Shown: positions 5,737 to 12,929, counted from the first letter of the stretch. The stretch: DNA of 13,122 nt from Actinomycetes bacterium (GCA_025964635.1 JAOPYP010000118.1:1-13122); one strand, 5' to 3'. Translations and numbers: made by a program. The notes: generated from the sequence alone by a model not told the origin.

Positions 5737-6449
5737 GGGACCGTCACCCGCTTTGGCGGGCCGGGCACCCGGGCGTCGGGGCGGCGCAGGTAGATCGGCT
5801 CGGCCCCGGTGCCGGGAGCGCCCGCGGCGAATTGCCGGGCCGCGAGCCGGGCCAGCGTGCCCGCGGCCGGGTAAGACGGCTCAATGGGCTGGCCCAGGAC
5901 GCCGGGGTAGAGCAGCGCGCCCGTGCCCGCGGCCAGGATGCCCGGGCCGCCTGGCGCACCCTGGCTGCCCGGGGCGTCCTGTCGGGCGGCGATCGTCTCC
6001 GCCACGTCGGCGGGGATGCCGACCGCGGGGCCGTCCAGCCGGCGTCCCGTGGCGTCGTAGCGGGCCCAGTAGACCTCGCGCCGCCGGGCATCGGTGGCCA
6101 CGATGAACTCCCGGCCTCCGGCGGCGGCCGCCGCGTCGGCGGCGATCACGTCGAGCGTGGACACCCCGTACACCGGCACGCCCAGGGCGCTGCCGAGCAC
6201 CCGGGCGGTGACCAGGCCCACGCGCAGCCCGGTGTACGGGCCAGGCCCGGTCCCGGCGGCGACGGCGGTGATGTCCAGCCGGCCCGCGCCGGCCTCGGTC
6301 AGCACGGCGTCGATGGAGGACGCCAGGAGCTCGCCGTGGCGGCGCGCGTCGACCGTGGTGGTCTCGGCCAGCACGTGTGCCCCGTCATGCAGGGCTACTG
6401 TCACGGCTGGCGTCGCAGTATCGAACGCGAGCAGCAGCACGGGCGCCAA
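5733..6449 (-). CDS. tsaB: tRNA t6A37 modification subunit TsaB
   Basis: A 238-residue ASKHA-fold protein, the non-catalytic partner that dimerises with TsaD and is needed for t6A synthesis. The first strand and loop LLAFDTATPAVTVAL and the segment GTGPGPYTGLRVGL (66-79) are diagnostic. The C-terminal half, which is the variable part of this family, ends with the PIYLRRPD motif. The furthest start is TTG at 6449, and a GTG three codons later (6440) is as plausible; neither has a strong ribosome site. The stop overlaps the rimI GTG start by four bases, so tsaB, rimI and tsaD probably form one coupled unit. Upstream, 55 bp separate it from the unknown membrane protein rather than directly from tsaE as in mycobacteria. 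Confidence 0.94.
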   Translation of the reverse strand: MAPVLLLAFDTATPAVTVALHDGAHVLAETTTVDARRHGELLASSIDAVLTEAGAGRLDITAVAAGTGPGPYTGLRVGLVTARVLGSALGVPVYGVSTLDVIAADAAAAAGGREFIVATDARRREVYWARYDATGRRLDGPAVGIPADVAETIAARQDAPGSQGAPGGPGILAAGTGALLYPGVLGQPIEPSYPAAGTLARLAARQFAAGAPGTGAEPIYLRRPDARVPGPPKRVTVP

Positions 6450-6478
6450 GCCTAGTTGACCAGGCAGACGACACAGGA

Positions 6479-6495
6479 CGGCCGCACGCCGGCCG
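6479..6495 (-). other. Small GC hairpin between the membrane protein and tsaB
   Basis: CGGCCG (6479-6484) pairs with CGGCCG (6490-6495) around a 5-nt loop, 9 bp past the stop of the membrane protein. The stem is only 6 bp and has no T-tract. It could be a weak attenuator or simply reflect base composition. Confidence 0.35.
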
Positions 6496-6504
6496 CCGCG
6501 CCGG

Positions 6505-7587
6505 TCACTTCAGCCGGGCGATCACATCGCGGGCCGCGGCGATCGCCCCGGCCCGGAGCTGAGCCGGGGAGACCGGCCCGTAGCCGCCCCGGCCGCTGTT
6601 GCCCTGCAGCACCGCGGTGAGCAGGACGTTGTGGTCGCGGACCACCACGGTCATCAGCTCCGTCTTGATACCGGCCGACCGGGTGACCTGCAGCGCGGAG
6701 AACGCGCTGGTACCCAGCCCCGCGATCGTGGTGATGGTGGCCTTCGGCAGGTGAGTGGCCTTGGGCGGGCTGGTCTTCTGCTGCAGCGCCGCGGCGTACC
6801 CGTCCCTGGCCGCGAACGTGGCGCTGCCGTTCCCGCTGGCCAGCCCGTTCGGCGTGGACGCCTGGACCTGGACGTTCAGCAGCCGGTAGAGCGGCCGCTG
6901 ATCCAGCGTCCAGCTGCACAGGCTGGCCTGGCCGCCGTCCAGCGAGTTCGGGGAGGCCTCGGTCCGCTTCCCCGGCAGATACTGGCCGAGCGTGCTGGCG
7001 GTCACCGCGGTACAAGCGTTTGGGACGGTCCTGAACTCGCCGGCCTGCAAGGTCGTCACCAGGGCGTCGGGGACACCGGCCGGCTTGCTGCCGCCGCTGA
7101 CCAGGAGCCAGACGCCGACACCGACGACCACCGCCAGGCCGGCGATGCCGCCCCACAGGTACATCGAGCGCCGGTTCCGGCGGGCCCGGGCCGCGGCCTG
7201 GCGGCCCCGCGGCCGCACCGGCGGCGGGGGGGTCTCGGACGGCTCTTCCTGGTACCCGGACGGCTCGCCGTACCCGCCTGCCTGGTCGTTCCCGGGCGGC
7301 TCGTCGTACCCGCGCTCGTCGTAGCCACCCGGGGCGCCGTGCCTGCCTGGTGCGCCGCGGCCGGCCTGCGCGTCGTAGCCGCCCGGCGCGGGGCGCCCGG
7401 CGTCCGGGGGGACCGTGGCCCGCCGCTTACCGCGATCCGAGCCCTCCGCCCACCGTGGATCGACGGCGAGCCCGGCCCAGGGCGGAAGCTCCTCGTCGTC
7501 GTCCGGATAACGGTCATCGCTCCGCTGCCGGTCGCCACGTGGGGACAGCCGACCAGGGCGAGGGGGACGGGGCCCCTGCTGAGCCAC
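6505..7587 (-). CDS. Single-pass membrane protein with Pro/Gly-rich cytoplasmic arm and extracytoplasmic domain (unknown)
   Basis: I do not recognise a named family. The 360 residues divide into three parts. Residues 1-142 are Pro, Gly, Arg, Tyr and Asp rich, with repeated GGYD/RGYDE-like motifs, and end in a basic stretch (RPRGRQAAARARRNRR). One hydrophobic helix follows (about 143-164, YLWGGIAGLAVVVGVGVWLL). The rest (165-360) looks folded and has only two cysteines, C192 and C224, in an ACTAVTASTLGQYL / LCSWTL setting. By the positive-inside rule the N-terminus is cytoplasmic, so the two cysteines would lie outside and could form a disulfide. This layout recalls DUF3558-type proteins of actinobacteria, but that is only a resemblance. 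The GTG start has a clean GGAGG site 6 nt upstream. It sits between tsaE and tsaB, and nothing visible links it to tRNA modification. Confidence 0.85.
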   Translation of the reverse strand: MAQQGPRPPRPGRLSPRGDRQRSDDRYPDDDEELPPWAGLAVDPRWAEGSDRGKRRATVPPDAGRPAPGGYDAQAGRGAPGRHGAPGGYDERGYDEPPGNDQAGGYGEPSGYQEEPSETPPPPVRPRGRQAAARARRNRRSMYLWGGIAGLAVVVGVGVWLLVSGGSKPAGVPDALVTTLQAGEFRTVPNACTAVTASTLGQYLPGKRTEASPNSLDGGQASLCSWTLDQRPLYRLLNVQVQASTPNGLASGNGSATFAARDGYAAALQQKTSPPKATHLPKATITTIAGLGTSAFSALQVTRSAGIKTELMTVVVRDHNVLLTAVLQGNSGRGGYGPVSPAQLRAGAIAAARDVIARLK

Positions 7588-7593
7588 GGCGCG

Positions 7594-7598
7594 CCTCC
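7594..7598 (-). promoter_or_regulatory. Ribosome binding site of the membrane protein gene
   Basis: GGAGG on the minus strand, six bases before the GTG at 7587. It fixes that start and shows the frame is translated independently of tsaE. Confidence 0.75.
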
Positions 7599-7648
7599 GG
7601 GAAAGGGATCAGACCGTGCAGAACGGCGCGAGACGCATTACCGGAGGG

Positions 7649-7702
7649 CAGCCGTTCAGGAAACGGCTGACTTCAGCAATGCGGGGACAGTGGGAAACTA
7701 TA
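7649..7702 (-). promoter_or_regulatory. Hairpin and possible -10 box in the tsaE-membrane protein gap
   Basis: The 127-bp gap below tsaE holds a perfect hairpin, CAGCCGTT (7649-7656) with AACGGCTG (7662-7669), loop 5 nt. Just upstream on the minus strand is TATAGT (7702-7697), a good -10 candidate without a convincing -35. A transcript starting there would have a leader of roughly 100 nt containing the hairpin. Alternatively the hairpin is a terminator of the tsaE transcript. Confidence 0.4.
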
Positions 7703-7714
7703 TGGCCTTGGGTG

Positions 7715-8269
7715 TCACGGGTAGGGCACAACGCGCGGATCCGCGGCGGATGCCCACCGCTCCCCGATACCGGCCACTGTCACCCGCCGCATCTCGCCGG
7801 GCTGGCCGGCGCCCGGCATCGTGATGGTGATCTCCAGGCGGTCGGCCGCCAGCTCCTCGACCAGGCCCTCGCCCCACTCAACCACCGTCACACAGTCCTC
7901 CAGGGACGCGTCCAGGTCCAGGTCATCCACTTCGGCGACGCTGCCCAGCCGGTACGCGTCCACGTGCACCAGGCCCGGGCCGCCGCTCAGCGGCGGGTGC
8001 ACCCGGGCGATCACGAACGTCGGGGAGGTCACCGGCCCGCGGACGTCGAGCCCCTGCCCGATGCCCTGCACCAGGGTGGTCTTGCCCGCCCCCAGCGGCC
8101 CGGTGAGCACGATCAGGTCACCGGCCCGCAGCGCGGCCGCGATCCGCTGGCCCAGCGCCCGCATGTCCTCCGCGGTGGCCACGGGCATGGCCGCCGGGAT
8201 ACGGTCAGCCGCCCCGCTGGCGGGGATGCGGCCAGCCGCCCCGCCGACGGAGTCGTGGGCAGACCCCAC
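7715..8269 (-). CDS. tsaE: tRNA t6A37 modification ATPase TsaE
   Basis: A P-loop ATPase that recycles the TsaB-TsaD complex during t6A formation. The Walker A motif is GPLGAGKTT (57-65). The switch-like TSPTF (81-85), HVDAYRL (102-108) and VVEWGE (129-134) are characteristic of the family. The GTG at 8269 has AGGTG seven bases upstream and gives 184 residues. The first 27 carry an imperfect nine-residue duplication (AAGRIPASG / AADRIPAAM) and are not part of the conserved fold. The ATG at codon 28 (8188) would give the more usual length of about 157 but lacks a clear ribosome site. I kept the long form. The C-terminal 30 residues after ITITMPGAG are poorly conserved in the family. The upstream neighbour is the alpha/beta hydrolase, as I recall for Streptomyces. 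Confidence 0.95.
   Translation of the reverse strand: MGSAHDSVGGAAGRIPASGAADRIPAAMPVATAEDMRALGQRIAAALRAGDLIVLTGPLGAGKTTLVQGIGQGLDVRGPVTSPTFVIARVHPPLSGGPGLVHVDAYRLGSVAEVDDLDLDASLEDCVTVVEWGEGLVEELAADRLEITITMPGAGQPGEMRRVTVAGIGERWASAADPRVVPYP
8196..8244. repeat. Imperfect 22-bp direct repeat at the 5' end of tsaE
   Basis: Positions 8196-8217 and 8223-8244 differ at only two bases and are 27 bp apart, that is nine codons. The duplication is in frame and lies entirely upstream of the alternative ATG at 8188. It may therefore be a late addition to the N-terminus or, if translation starts at 8188, untranslated leader. Confidence 0.7.
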
Positions 8270-8297
8270 GCAACAGCACCTGCCTTCTCCACGTGTT

Positions 8298-8316
8298 GGC
8301 CCGGCACGGCCGGGCC
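8298..8316 (-). terminator. Hairpin after the hydrolase gene, possible terminator
   Basis: GGCCCGGC (8298-8305) and GCCGGGCC (8309-8316) form a perfect 8-bp GC stem with a 3-nt loop, beginning 13 bp after the hydrolase stop. There is no T-tract. It could separate the alr-hydrolase transcript from tsaE, or only stabilise the upstream 3' end. Confidence 0.5.
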
Positions 8317-8329
8317 CGGGACACTGCCG

Positions 8330-9442
8330 TCACGCGGAGCGTTCCCGGGCCGCTGCGCCCGCTTCCACCCTCGCGATCAGGCTGGTGATCGCCTCGTTGA
8401 CCACCTCGGGAGCCTCCAGGATAAGGGCGTGGCCGGCGCCCGGTACCCAGACCAGCTCCGCGCTGGGAATCGCCTCAGCCAGTTCCTGGCCCAGAGACGG
8501 CGAGACGAGCCGGTCCTTGTCCCCGGTGAGCGTGACCACCGGGACCCGGCCCAGGACACCAAGGGTGTCACGCATGTCCACCGCGTACAGGGCCTCGCCG
8601 AACGCCGCGACCACCTCGATCGGGGTCGAGCGGATCATCTGCTCCAGGAAGTCCACTACCGCGGGATGCACCCGCGGATCACCGAAGCCGATGAACCGCG
8701 TGCTGAGGAAGGACAGGTCACCGGCTACCCGGCGGCCGCGCTCCACCAGCATGGCCCGGTAGCCGGTAGCGGCGCCGCTCAGCACCAAGGGAAGGGCGCG
8801 GGTGAGCACCGGCCTGATCGGCCTGGGCATCCACGGGCTGCCCGCGGACAGGCCGCTGGCCGCGGTGGACATCAGGGCCACGCCCGTGACCTTGGTGCCG
8901 AAGAGCTCGGGGTGCTGGCGGGCCAGCGCCATGATGGTCATGCCGCCCATGGAGTGACCGACCAGCACCACGGGCATGTCGCCGGGAGCGGCCGCCTTGA
9001 TGATCAGGTCCAGGTCGGCGCCGAGCCGGTCGACGCTGGCCGCGCCCGCCGCGGATCGCCCGGACCGGCCGTGGTCCCGCTGGTCCCAGAACACGAGCCG
9101 GTGCCGGCCCAGGGCGGCGCGCTGGAAGTGCCAGCAGTCCTGGTTCAGCGTGTAGCCGTGGCAGAAGATAACGGTGAGCGGCTGGGGCGGCGTGCCGCGC
9201 CCGGTGCGCTTGGCGGCCGCGGGTGGCTCGTCGATCTCGACGTGCAGCGGGACCCCGTCGTCGGTCAGGACGGTGAGCGGCTGCCCGCGCAGCTCGCCGA
9301 GCCGCCCAGGTGAAGCGGTGGTGCGCAGCACCTGTGTCCGGCCAATCGCGATCCGCTCGGCCGCCATGACCGCTCCGGCGCCCGCCGCCACGGCCCCCGC
9401 CGCCAGCCCCGCCACTCCGGTGATCCGCCGCCAGGTCGCCAT
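8330..9442 (-). CDS. Alpha/beta hydrolase with N-terminal membrane anchor
   Basis: A 370-residue alpha/beta-fold hydrolase. The oxyanion HG is at 95-96 (FCHGYTLN), FWDQRDHGRSGRS follows, and the nucleophile elbow is GHSMGG (162-167, Ser164). The acid is in LTGDKDRLV (Asp308 or Asp310) and the catalytic His is in GAGHALILEAP (His338), so a complete triad is present. Residues 8-28 are an Ala/Gly-rich hydrophobic stretch after WRR, which suggests a signal anchor or uncleaved signal with the enzyme at or outside the membrane. The ATG at 9442 is preceded by GGGAGG. The gene sits 52 bp after alr, an arrangement I recall from streptomycetes. Substrate cannot be predicted: the superfamily includes esterases, lipases, haloperoxidase-like and epoxide hydrolase enzymes. 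A role tied to the cell envelope would suit the alr neighbourhood but is only inference. Confidence 0.93.
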   Translation of the reverse strand: MATWRRITGVAGLAAGAVAAGAGAVMAAERIAIGRTQVLRTTASPGRLGELRGQPLTVLTDDGVPLHVEIDEPPAAAKRTGRGTPPQPLTVIFCHGYTLNQDCWHFQRAALGRHRLVFWDQRDHGRSGRSAAGAASVDRLGADLDLIIKAAAPGDMPVVLVGHSMGGMTIMALARQHPELFGTKVTGVALMSTAASGLSAGSPWMPRPIRPVLTRALPLVLSGAATGYRAMLVERGRRVAGDLSFLSTRFIGFGDPRVHPAVVDFLEQMIRSTPIEVVAAFGEALYAVDMRDTLGVLGRVPVVTLTGDKDRLVSPSLGQELAEAIPSAELVWVPGAGHALILEAPEVVNEAITSLIARVEAGAAARERSA

Positions 9443-9494
9443 CGAACCTCCCTGCCGTGCGTCCTGGCCCGGCAGGCCGCCGGCCAGCGGGGCG

Positions 9495-10712
9495 TCAGGC
9501 TTGCGCCCCCGTCACCGTGTCCGACAGCCCCACACCAGGAGACTCACTGTTCTCATATGCTACTCCACGGTAAGTTCGGGGTACGCCGCCGGCAAAATTG
9601 GTCACAACCTCGTAGGAGACCGTGGCCAGGGCGTCCGCCCACTGCTGGGCCGTGGGTTCACCGGAGTCCCCCGGGCCGAAAAGCACTACCTCGTCGCCGG
9701 TTTCGGCCGCCTCAGCCCCGAAGTCGATAACGGACAGGTCCATGCACACGGTGCCAGCGATGGACCAGCGCTTATCGCGGGCCTGCACCTCGACCACGCC
9801 CGAGGCATGCCTGGGTATGCCCTCGGCATAACCCAGCGGGATCAGCCCCAGGGTGCTCTCGCCCTGGGTGGTGTACCGATGGCCGTAGGACACCGCGGTG
9901 CCCGGCGGGACCCGCTTGACCAGGGTCAGCCGGGTCCGCAGCGTCATCGCCGGGCGGAGCCAGTCCGGGGCGCCCCCGGGGATCGTGGCGAGCCCGTAGA
10001 TGGCCCCGCCCGGTCGGACCAGGTCGAACCAGGTGCCCGGGAGGTCGAGGGCCGCCGCGGTGTTGGCCAGGTGGCGCACCTCGGGCCGGGCTCCCGCGGC
10101 TTCGGCCAGCGCGACGGCGTCGGTGAACCGGGCCAGCTGGGCGCCGACAGACGGATGTCCCGGTATGTCCGCGCAGGCCAGATGGGACCATATCCCGGTA
10201 ATCGTGATGTTCCCGGCCGTCTCGGCGGACCGGGCCGCGGCGACCAGTTCCGGCCAGTCCGCGGGAGTGGCGCCGCCGCGGGCCATCCCGGTGTCGATCT
10301 TCAGGTGCACCCGGGCCGGGTGCCCCGCCCGGGTGGCCGCGGCCGCGATCTCGTGCAGCAGCGGCACCGCATCCACAGTCAGATCCACGTCGGCGCGGAT
10401 CGCGGCCTCGTGCGCCCCGCCATCTCCCCCGCCAGGCGCCCCGCGGGGCGCCCCGCCCGGTGCTCCGAGCAGGCAGAGCACCCGGGTCGTGAGACCGGCC
10501 CGGCGCAGGGCCAGCGCCTCGTGCTCGTGCACGACGCCCAGCCACTGCGCGCCGCCGGCCACGGCCGCGTGCGCCGCAGGGACCATGCCGTGTCCGTAGC
10601 CGTCGGCCTTGACCACCGCCATCACCGGCACTCCGCCGACGTGCTGGCGCATCGCCTCGACGTTGCGGGCGACGGCGGCCAGATCGATGAGTGCTTCCGC
10701 GTGACCGTCCAT
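9495..10712 (-). CDS. alr: Alanine racemase
   Basis: A 405-residue fold-type III PLP enzyme that interconverts L- and D-alanine for peptidoglycan. The PLP lysine is K35 in AVVKADGYGHG. The catalytic tyrosine from the other subunit is Y276 in AVSYGHRY. Further family blocks are HLKIDTGMARGG, GIWSHLACAD, HLANTAA, VRPGGAIYG, LGYAEGIPR and GTVCMDLSVID. The ATG at 10712 is chosen because the protein then begins two residues before the family's first conserved strand (EALIDLAAVARNV). GGGAGG lies just upstream, though only 2 nt away. The open frame extends much further upstream, but that part overlaps nnr and has no family similarity. Residues 84-101 are an extra Gly/Ala/Pro loop encoded around a perfect 18-bp palindrome. 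The preceding gene nnr ends 113 bp upstream. Confidence 0.96.
   Translation of the reverse strand: MDGHAEALIDLAAVARNVEAMRQHVGGVPVMAVVKADGYGHGMVPAAHAAVAGGAQWLGVVHEHEALALRRAGLTTRVLCLLGAPGGAPRGAPGGGDGGAHEAAIRADVDLTVDAVPLLHEIAAAATRAGHPARVHLKIDTGMARGGATPADWPELVAAARSAETAGNITITGIWSHLACADIPGHPSVGAQLARFTDAVALAEAAGARPEVRHLANTAAALDLPGTWFDLVRPGGAIYGLATIPGGAPDWLRPAMTLRTRLTLVKRVPPGTAVSYGHRYTTQGESTLGLIPLGYAEGIPRHASGVVEVQARDKRWSIAGTVCMDLSVIDFGAEAAETGDEVVLFGPGDSGEPTAQQWADALATVSYEVVTNFAGGVPRTYRGVAYENSESPGVGLSDTVTGAQA
10435..10452. repeat. Perfect 18-bp palindrome inside alr
   Basis: GGCGCCCCGCGGGGCGCC reads identically on both strands and encodes part of the extra Gly-Ala-Pro-Arg loop of alanine racemase (about residues 86-92). 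It probably arose with the low-complexity insertion rather than as a binding site. Confidence 0.6.
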
Positions 10713-10785
10713 GGCCTCCCAGTTTGCCAGCACGCGGGGCTGGGCTGGTCCGGCACGAGCGCGGTCAGGGTGGCGGGCCTCTCCC

Positions 10786-10841
10786 GGCCGGGCGGTTGGC
10801 CGGCCCGGCGGATCTGGCCGGGCGGTTAGCCGGCCCGGCGG
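10786..10841 (-). repeat. Tandem 30-bp duplication forming two hairpins over the nnr stop
   Basis: The 26-bp sequences 10786-10811 and 10816-10841 differ at one base and are 30 bp apart. Each contains a 7-bp stem, GCCGGGC with GCCCGGC (10787-10793 with 10803-10809, and 10817-10823 with 10833-10839). The nnr stop codon TAA (10828-10826) lies in the loop of the copy transcribed first; the other copy has CAA there. The pair may act as a double terminator or mRNA-protecting structure before alr. Confidence 0.75.
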
Positions 10842-12538
10842 CGGACCGCCCGGATCGCGTCGGGCAGCGCACCGACCACATCCGCCGCCCCGATCGGCGC
10901 TTCCGCGTAGCCGGCCCGGGGATCTTCCGGGTTGGTGACGTCCCACCCGCCGCCGGATGGCTCCATGGCGGGCACCGGACGGCCCCCGGCCCCGGCGGCC
11001 GCCAGCCGGGCGGCGAGCCCGTGCAGGTACGCGGCGGCCGCGGCGGCCTCGCCGACCTCGAGACCCTGCGCCAGCAGCGAGCCGGCTAGCCCGGACAGCA
11101 CGTCGCCGGTGCCCGCGGTGGCCAGCCATGAGGTGCCGGTGGGATTGACCCACACGGGCGGCACGTCATCCTGGCTGGCCCCGCCCCCGGTAGATCCGTC
11201 CTGGCTAGCCGGGGCCTGGGTGGCCGGGGCCTGGGTGGCCGGGGCGTGGCCGGCCTCAGGGCCGCCCTCGGCGGCGCCCTGGCTGGTCGCTGAGCGCCCG
11301 TCCGGGGTGGCGATCACCGTGGTGGACCCCTTGAGCAGGACCGTGGCGCCCAGGCTGGCTGCGGCCTTCCTGACGTGTTCCAGGCGGCGGCTCTCCACGT
11401 CGGCCGGGTCGGCACCGAGCAGCCGGCCCAGTTCACCAGCGTGCGGGGTGAGCAGCGTGGGCGCGTCCCGGGCGAGCAGCTCTTTGCGGGCCGCCAGCAG
11501 GGTCAGCCCGTCCGCGTCCACCAGCACCGGCACGTCGCTGGCCAGGACGGCGGCCAGCCGTTCCCCGGCCTCGTCATCGGTGCCCATGCCCGGTCCCACG
11601 ACCCAGGCCTGGACCCGTCCCGCGGCGCGGACAGCCTCGCCAGCCGGGATGTCCTGCCCGGTCACGGTGATCACCGACTCCGGCCAGAGCAGCCGGACCA
11701 CGGCCACGGCCGGGGCCGCAGACACCAGCCGGACCATCCCGGCGCCGCCGCGGACGGCACCGCCCACGGCCAGCGCGGCTGCCCCGGTGAACCGCTCGCT
11801 GCCCGCCACGATCCCGGCCACGCCGCGGCGGTACTTGTCGGACTCCTCGGAAGGCCGGGGCAGCAGCGCGCCCACGTCCGCGGCCTGCATCGCACACGCG
11901 TCCGGGGCGTCCAGGAACGGGCCGAGGCCGATGTCGATCAGCTCTACCACCCCGGCGCGCCGCGCGCCCGGGTCGATCAGCAGGCCAGGTTTCAGCGTGC
12001 CGAACGTCACGGTCACGTCGGCCTGGACCGCGGCGCCCTCGACCACGCCGGTGTCCGCGTTCACCCCGCTCGGCAGGTCCACCGCGACCACCACGCCCGG
12101 GGATCGGGCGGCCAGGCCGGCCAGCGAGGCCTGCGGCTCCCTCAGCCCGCCCCGGCCGCCGATGCCCAGCAGGCCGTCCAGGATCAGGTCGGCCGCTCCG
12201 AGGGCCGCCGGGACCGCGGTGTCGTCCGGGCTGGCCAGCCGGCCGCCCGCGGCCCGGAGCGCGGCCACGCCGTCCCCATGCACCCGCGAGCTGGCCGTGA
12301 CCGCGAGCACCGCCGCTCCGCGGCGGGCCAGCCGGGCCCCCGCATAGAGGGCGTCGCCGCCGTTGTCGCCGCTGCCCGCGAGCACCACAATCCTGGCCCC
12401 GGGCATCCTGCCGACCAGGCCCGCGCTGACCGACGCCAGCCCCGCCGCGGCCCGCTGCATGAGCGCGCCGGGGGGCAGCGTCGCCATCAGGGCCTGCTCC
12501 GCGGCGCGGACCTTCCGCACCTGGTGTGCGTATCTCAT
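10826..12538 (-). CDS. nnr: Bifunctional NAD(P)H-hydrate repair enzyme (epimerase and ADP-dependent dehydratase)
   Basis: A 570-residue two-domain protein that repairs hydrated NADH and NADPH. The N-terminal YjeF epimerase domain (about 1-215) shows GSGDNGGDA (55-63), LDGLLGIGGRGG and VAVDLPSGVNADTG (152-164). The C-terminal ribokinase-like dehydratase domain (about 225-560) shows KYRRGVAGIVAGS, GAGMVRLV, VGPGMGTD, VLVDADGLTLL (338-348), TPHAGELGRLLG (364-375), LLKGSTTVIATPDG and NPTGTSWLATAGTGDVLSG (465-483). Both active sites look intact. Residues about 416-460 are an insertion of Ala, Gly, Ser, Thr, Gln and Pro with the repeat ATQAP-ATQAP, placed between two core motifs. A second Gly/Pro-rich stretch follows at about 515-545. 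The ATG start overlaps the acpS stop as ATGA, so the two are translationally coupled. The stop lies inside a duplicated 30-bp element. Confidence 0.96.
   Translation of the reverse strand: MRYAHQVRKVRAAEQALMATLPPGALMQRAAAGLASVSAGLVGRMPGARIVVLAGSGDNGGDALYAGARLARRGAAVLAVTASSRVHGDGVAALRAAGGRLASPDDTAVPAALGAADLILDGLLGIGGRGGLREPQASLAGLAARSPGVVVAVDLPSGVNADTGVVEGAAVQADVTVTFGTLKPGLLIDPGARRAGVVELIDIGLGPFLDAPDACAMQAADVGALLPRPSEESDKYRRGVAGIVAGSERFTGAAALAVGGAVRGGAGMVRLVSAAPAVAVVRLLWPESVITVTGQDIPAGEAVRAAGRVQAWVVGPGMGTDDEAGERLAAVLASDVPVLVDADGLTLLAARKELLARDAPTLLTPHAGELGRLLGADPADVESRRLEHVRKAAASLGATVLLKGSTTVIATPDGRSATSQGAAEGGPEAGHAPATQAPATQAPASQDGSTGGGASQDDVPPVWVNPTGTSWLATAGTGDVLSGLAGSLLAQGLEVGEAAAAAAYLHGLAARLAAAGAGGRPVPAMEPSGGGWDVTNPEDPRAGYAEAPIGAADVVGALPDAIRAVRRRAG
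11209..11253. repeat. Three tandem 15-bp repeats inside nnr
   Basis: CCGGGGCCTGGGTGG occurs at 11209-11223 and 11224-11238, with a third diverged copy at 11239-11253. Read on the minus strand the repeats encode the pentapeptide series within the linker insertion of the dehydratase domain. The unit length keeps the frame. Confidence 0.85.
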
Positions 12539-12885
12539 CCTTCGGCCACCACCATCGCGATGCTCATCCCGGCATCATGACTCAGGGAGACATGCCAGCG
12601 GCGGATGCCCCGCTGGCTCGCCGCGTCAGCGACCGTGTCCCGGATCTCGAGGCGTGGACAGCCCGCGGCGTCCCGGATCACTTCCACGTCGGTCCAGCTC
12701 AGTCCGGGCGGGCCGCCCAGGGCCTTGGCCACCGCTTCCTTAGCTGCGAAGCTGGCCGCCAGGGATTCGGGCCGCCCGCCGCGTTCGCTCTCAGCGAACA
12801 GCCGGGCTCCCAGCGCCGGGGTACGCCGCAGGGCCTCCTCGAAGCGAGCGATGTCCACCAAGTCCACCCCGATGCCAATGATCAC
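12535..12885 (-). CDS. acpS: Holo-[acyl-carrier-protein] synthase
   Basis: A 116-residue phosphopantetheinyl transferase of the short AcpS type, which works as a trimer and loads the 4'-phosphopantetheine arm of coenzyme A onto acyl carrier protein. The two metal-binding acids are visible: D8 in GIGVDLVDIARFE and E50 in ASFAAKEAVAKALG. The C-terminal WHVSLSHDAGMSIAMVVAE strand pair is typical. The start is GTG at 12885 with only a weak AGG-type ribosome site; no better start lies upstream. Its TGA overlaps the nnr ATG (12535-12538). It is probably the first gene of the acpS-nnr pair, following glmM after 132 bp. Length is at the lower end for the family but no motif is missing. Confidence 0.96.
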   Translation of the reverse strand: MIIGIGVDLVDIARFEEALRRTPALGARLFAESERGGRPESLAASFAAKEAVAKALGGPPGLSWTDVEVIRDAAGCPRLEIRDTVADAASQRGIRRWHVSLSHDAGMSIAMVVAEG

Positions 12886-12929
12886 CAGTCCAGCCTGTCA
12901 CGCGACGGCGGCCAGCGCGGCCGGCCGGG

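Noticed and set aside
6452..7156. 234-residue minus-strand frame overlapping the membrane protein in another frame
   Set aside because: It has very high Arg, Gly and Gln content and no ribosome site. The overlapping 360-residue frame has a transmembrane helix, a good start and a clean stop.
7616..9313. 565-residue plus-strand open frame opposite tsaE and the hydrolase
   Set aside because: Both minus-strand genes have complete catalytic motifs. The plus frame has shadow composition and no motif.
9174..10829. 551-residue plus-strand open frame opposite alr
   Set aside because: Alanine racemase on the other strand is intact. The plus frame is Arg/Gly/His rich and has no family signature.
10713..11153. 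Upstream extension of alr giving a 552-residue protein
   Set aside because: The extension overlaps nnr in another frame, is Arg/Gly-rich and lacks any family similarity. The ATG at 10712 starts at the first conserved strand.
10932..12580. Two long plus-strand frames opposite nnr
   Set aside because: nnr shows both enzyme domains across the whole interval. The plus frames are Ser/Ala/Pro or Arg/Gly/His rich shadows.
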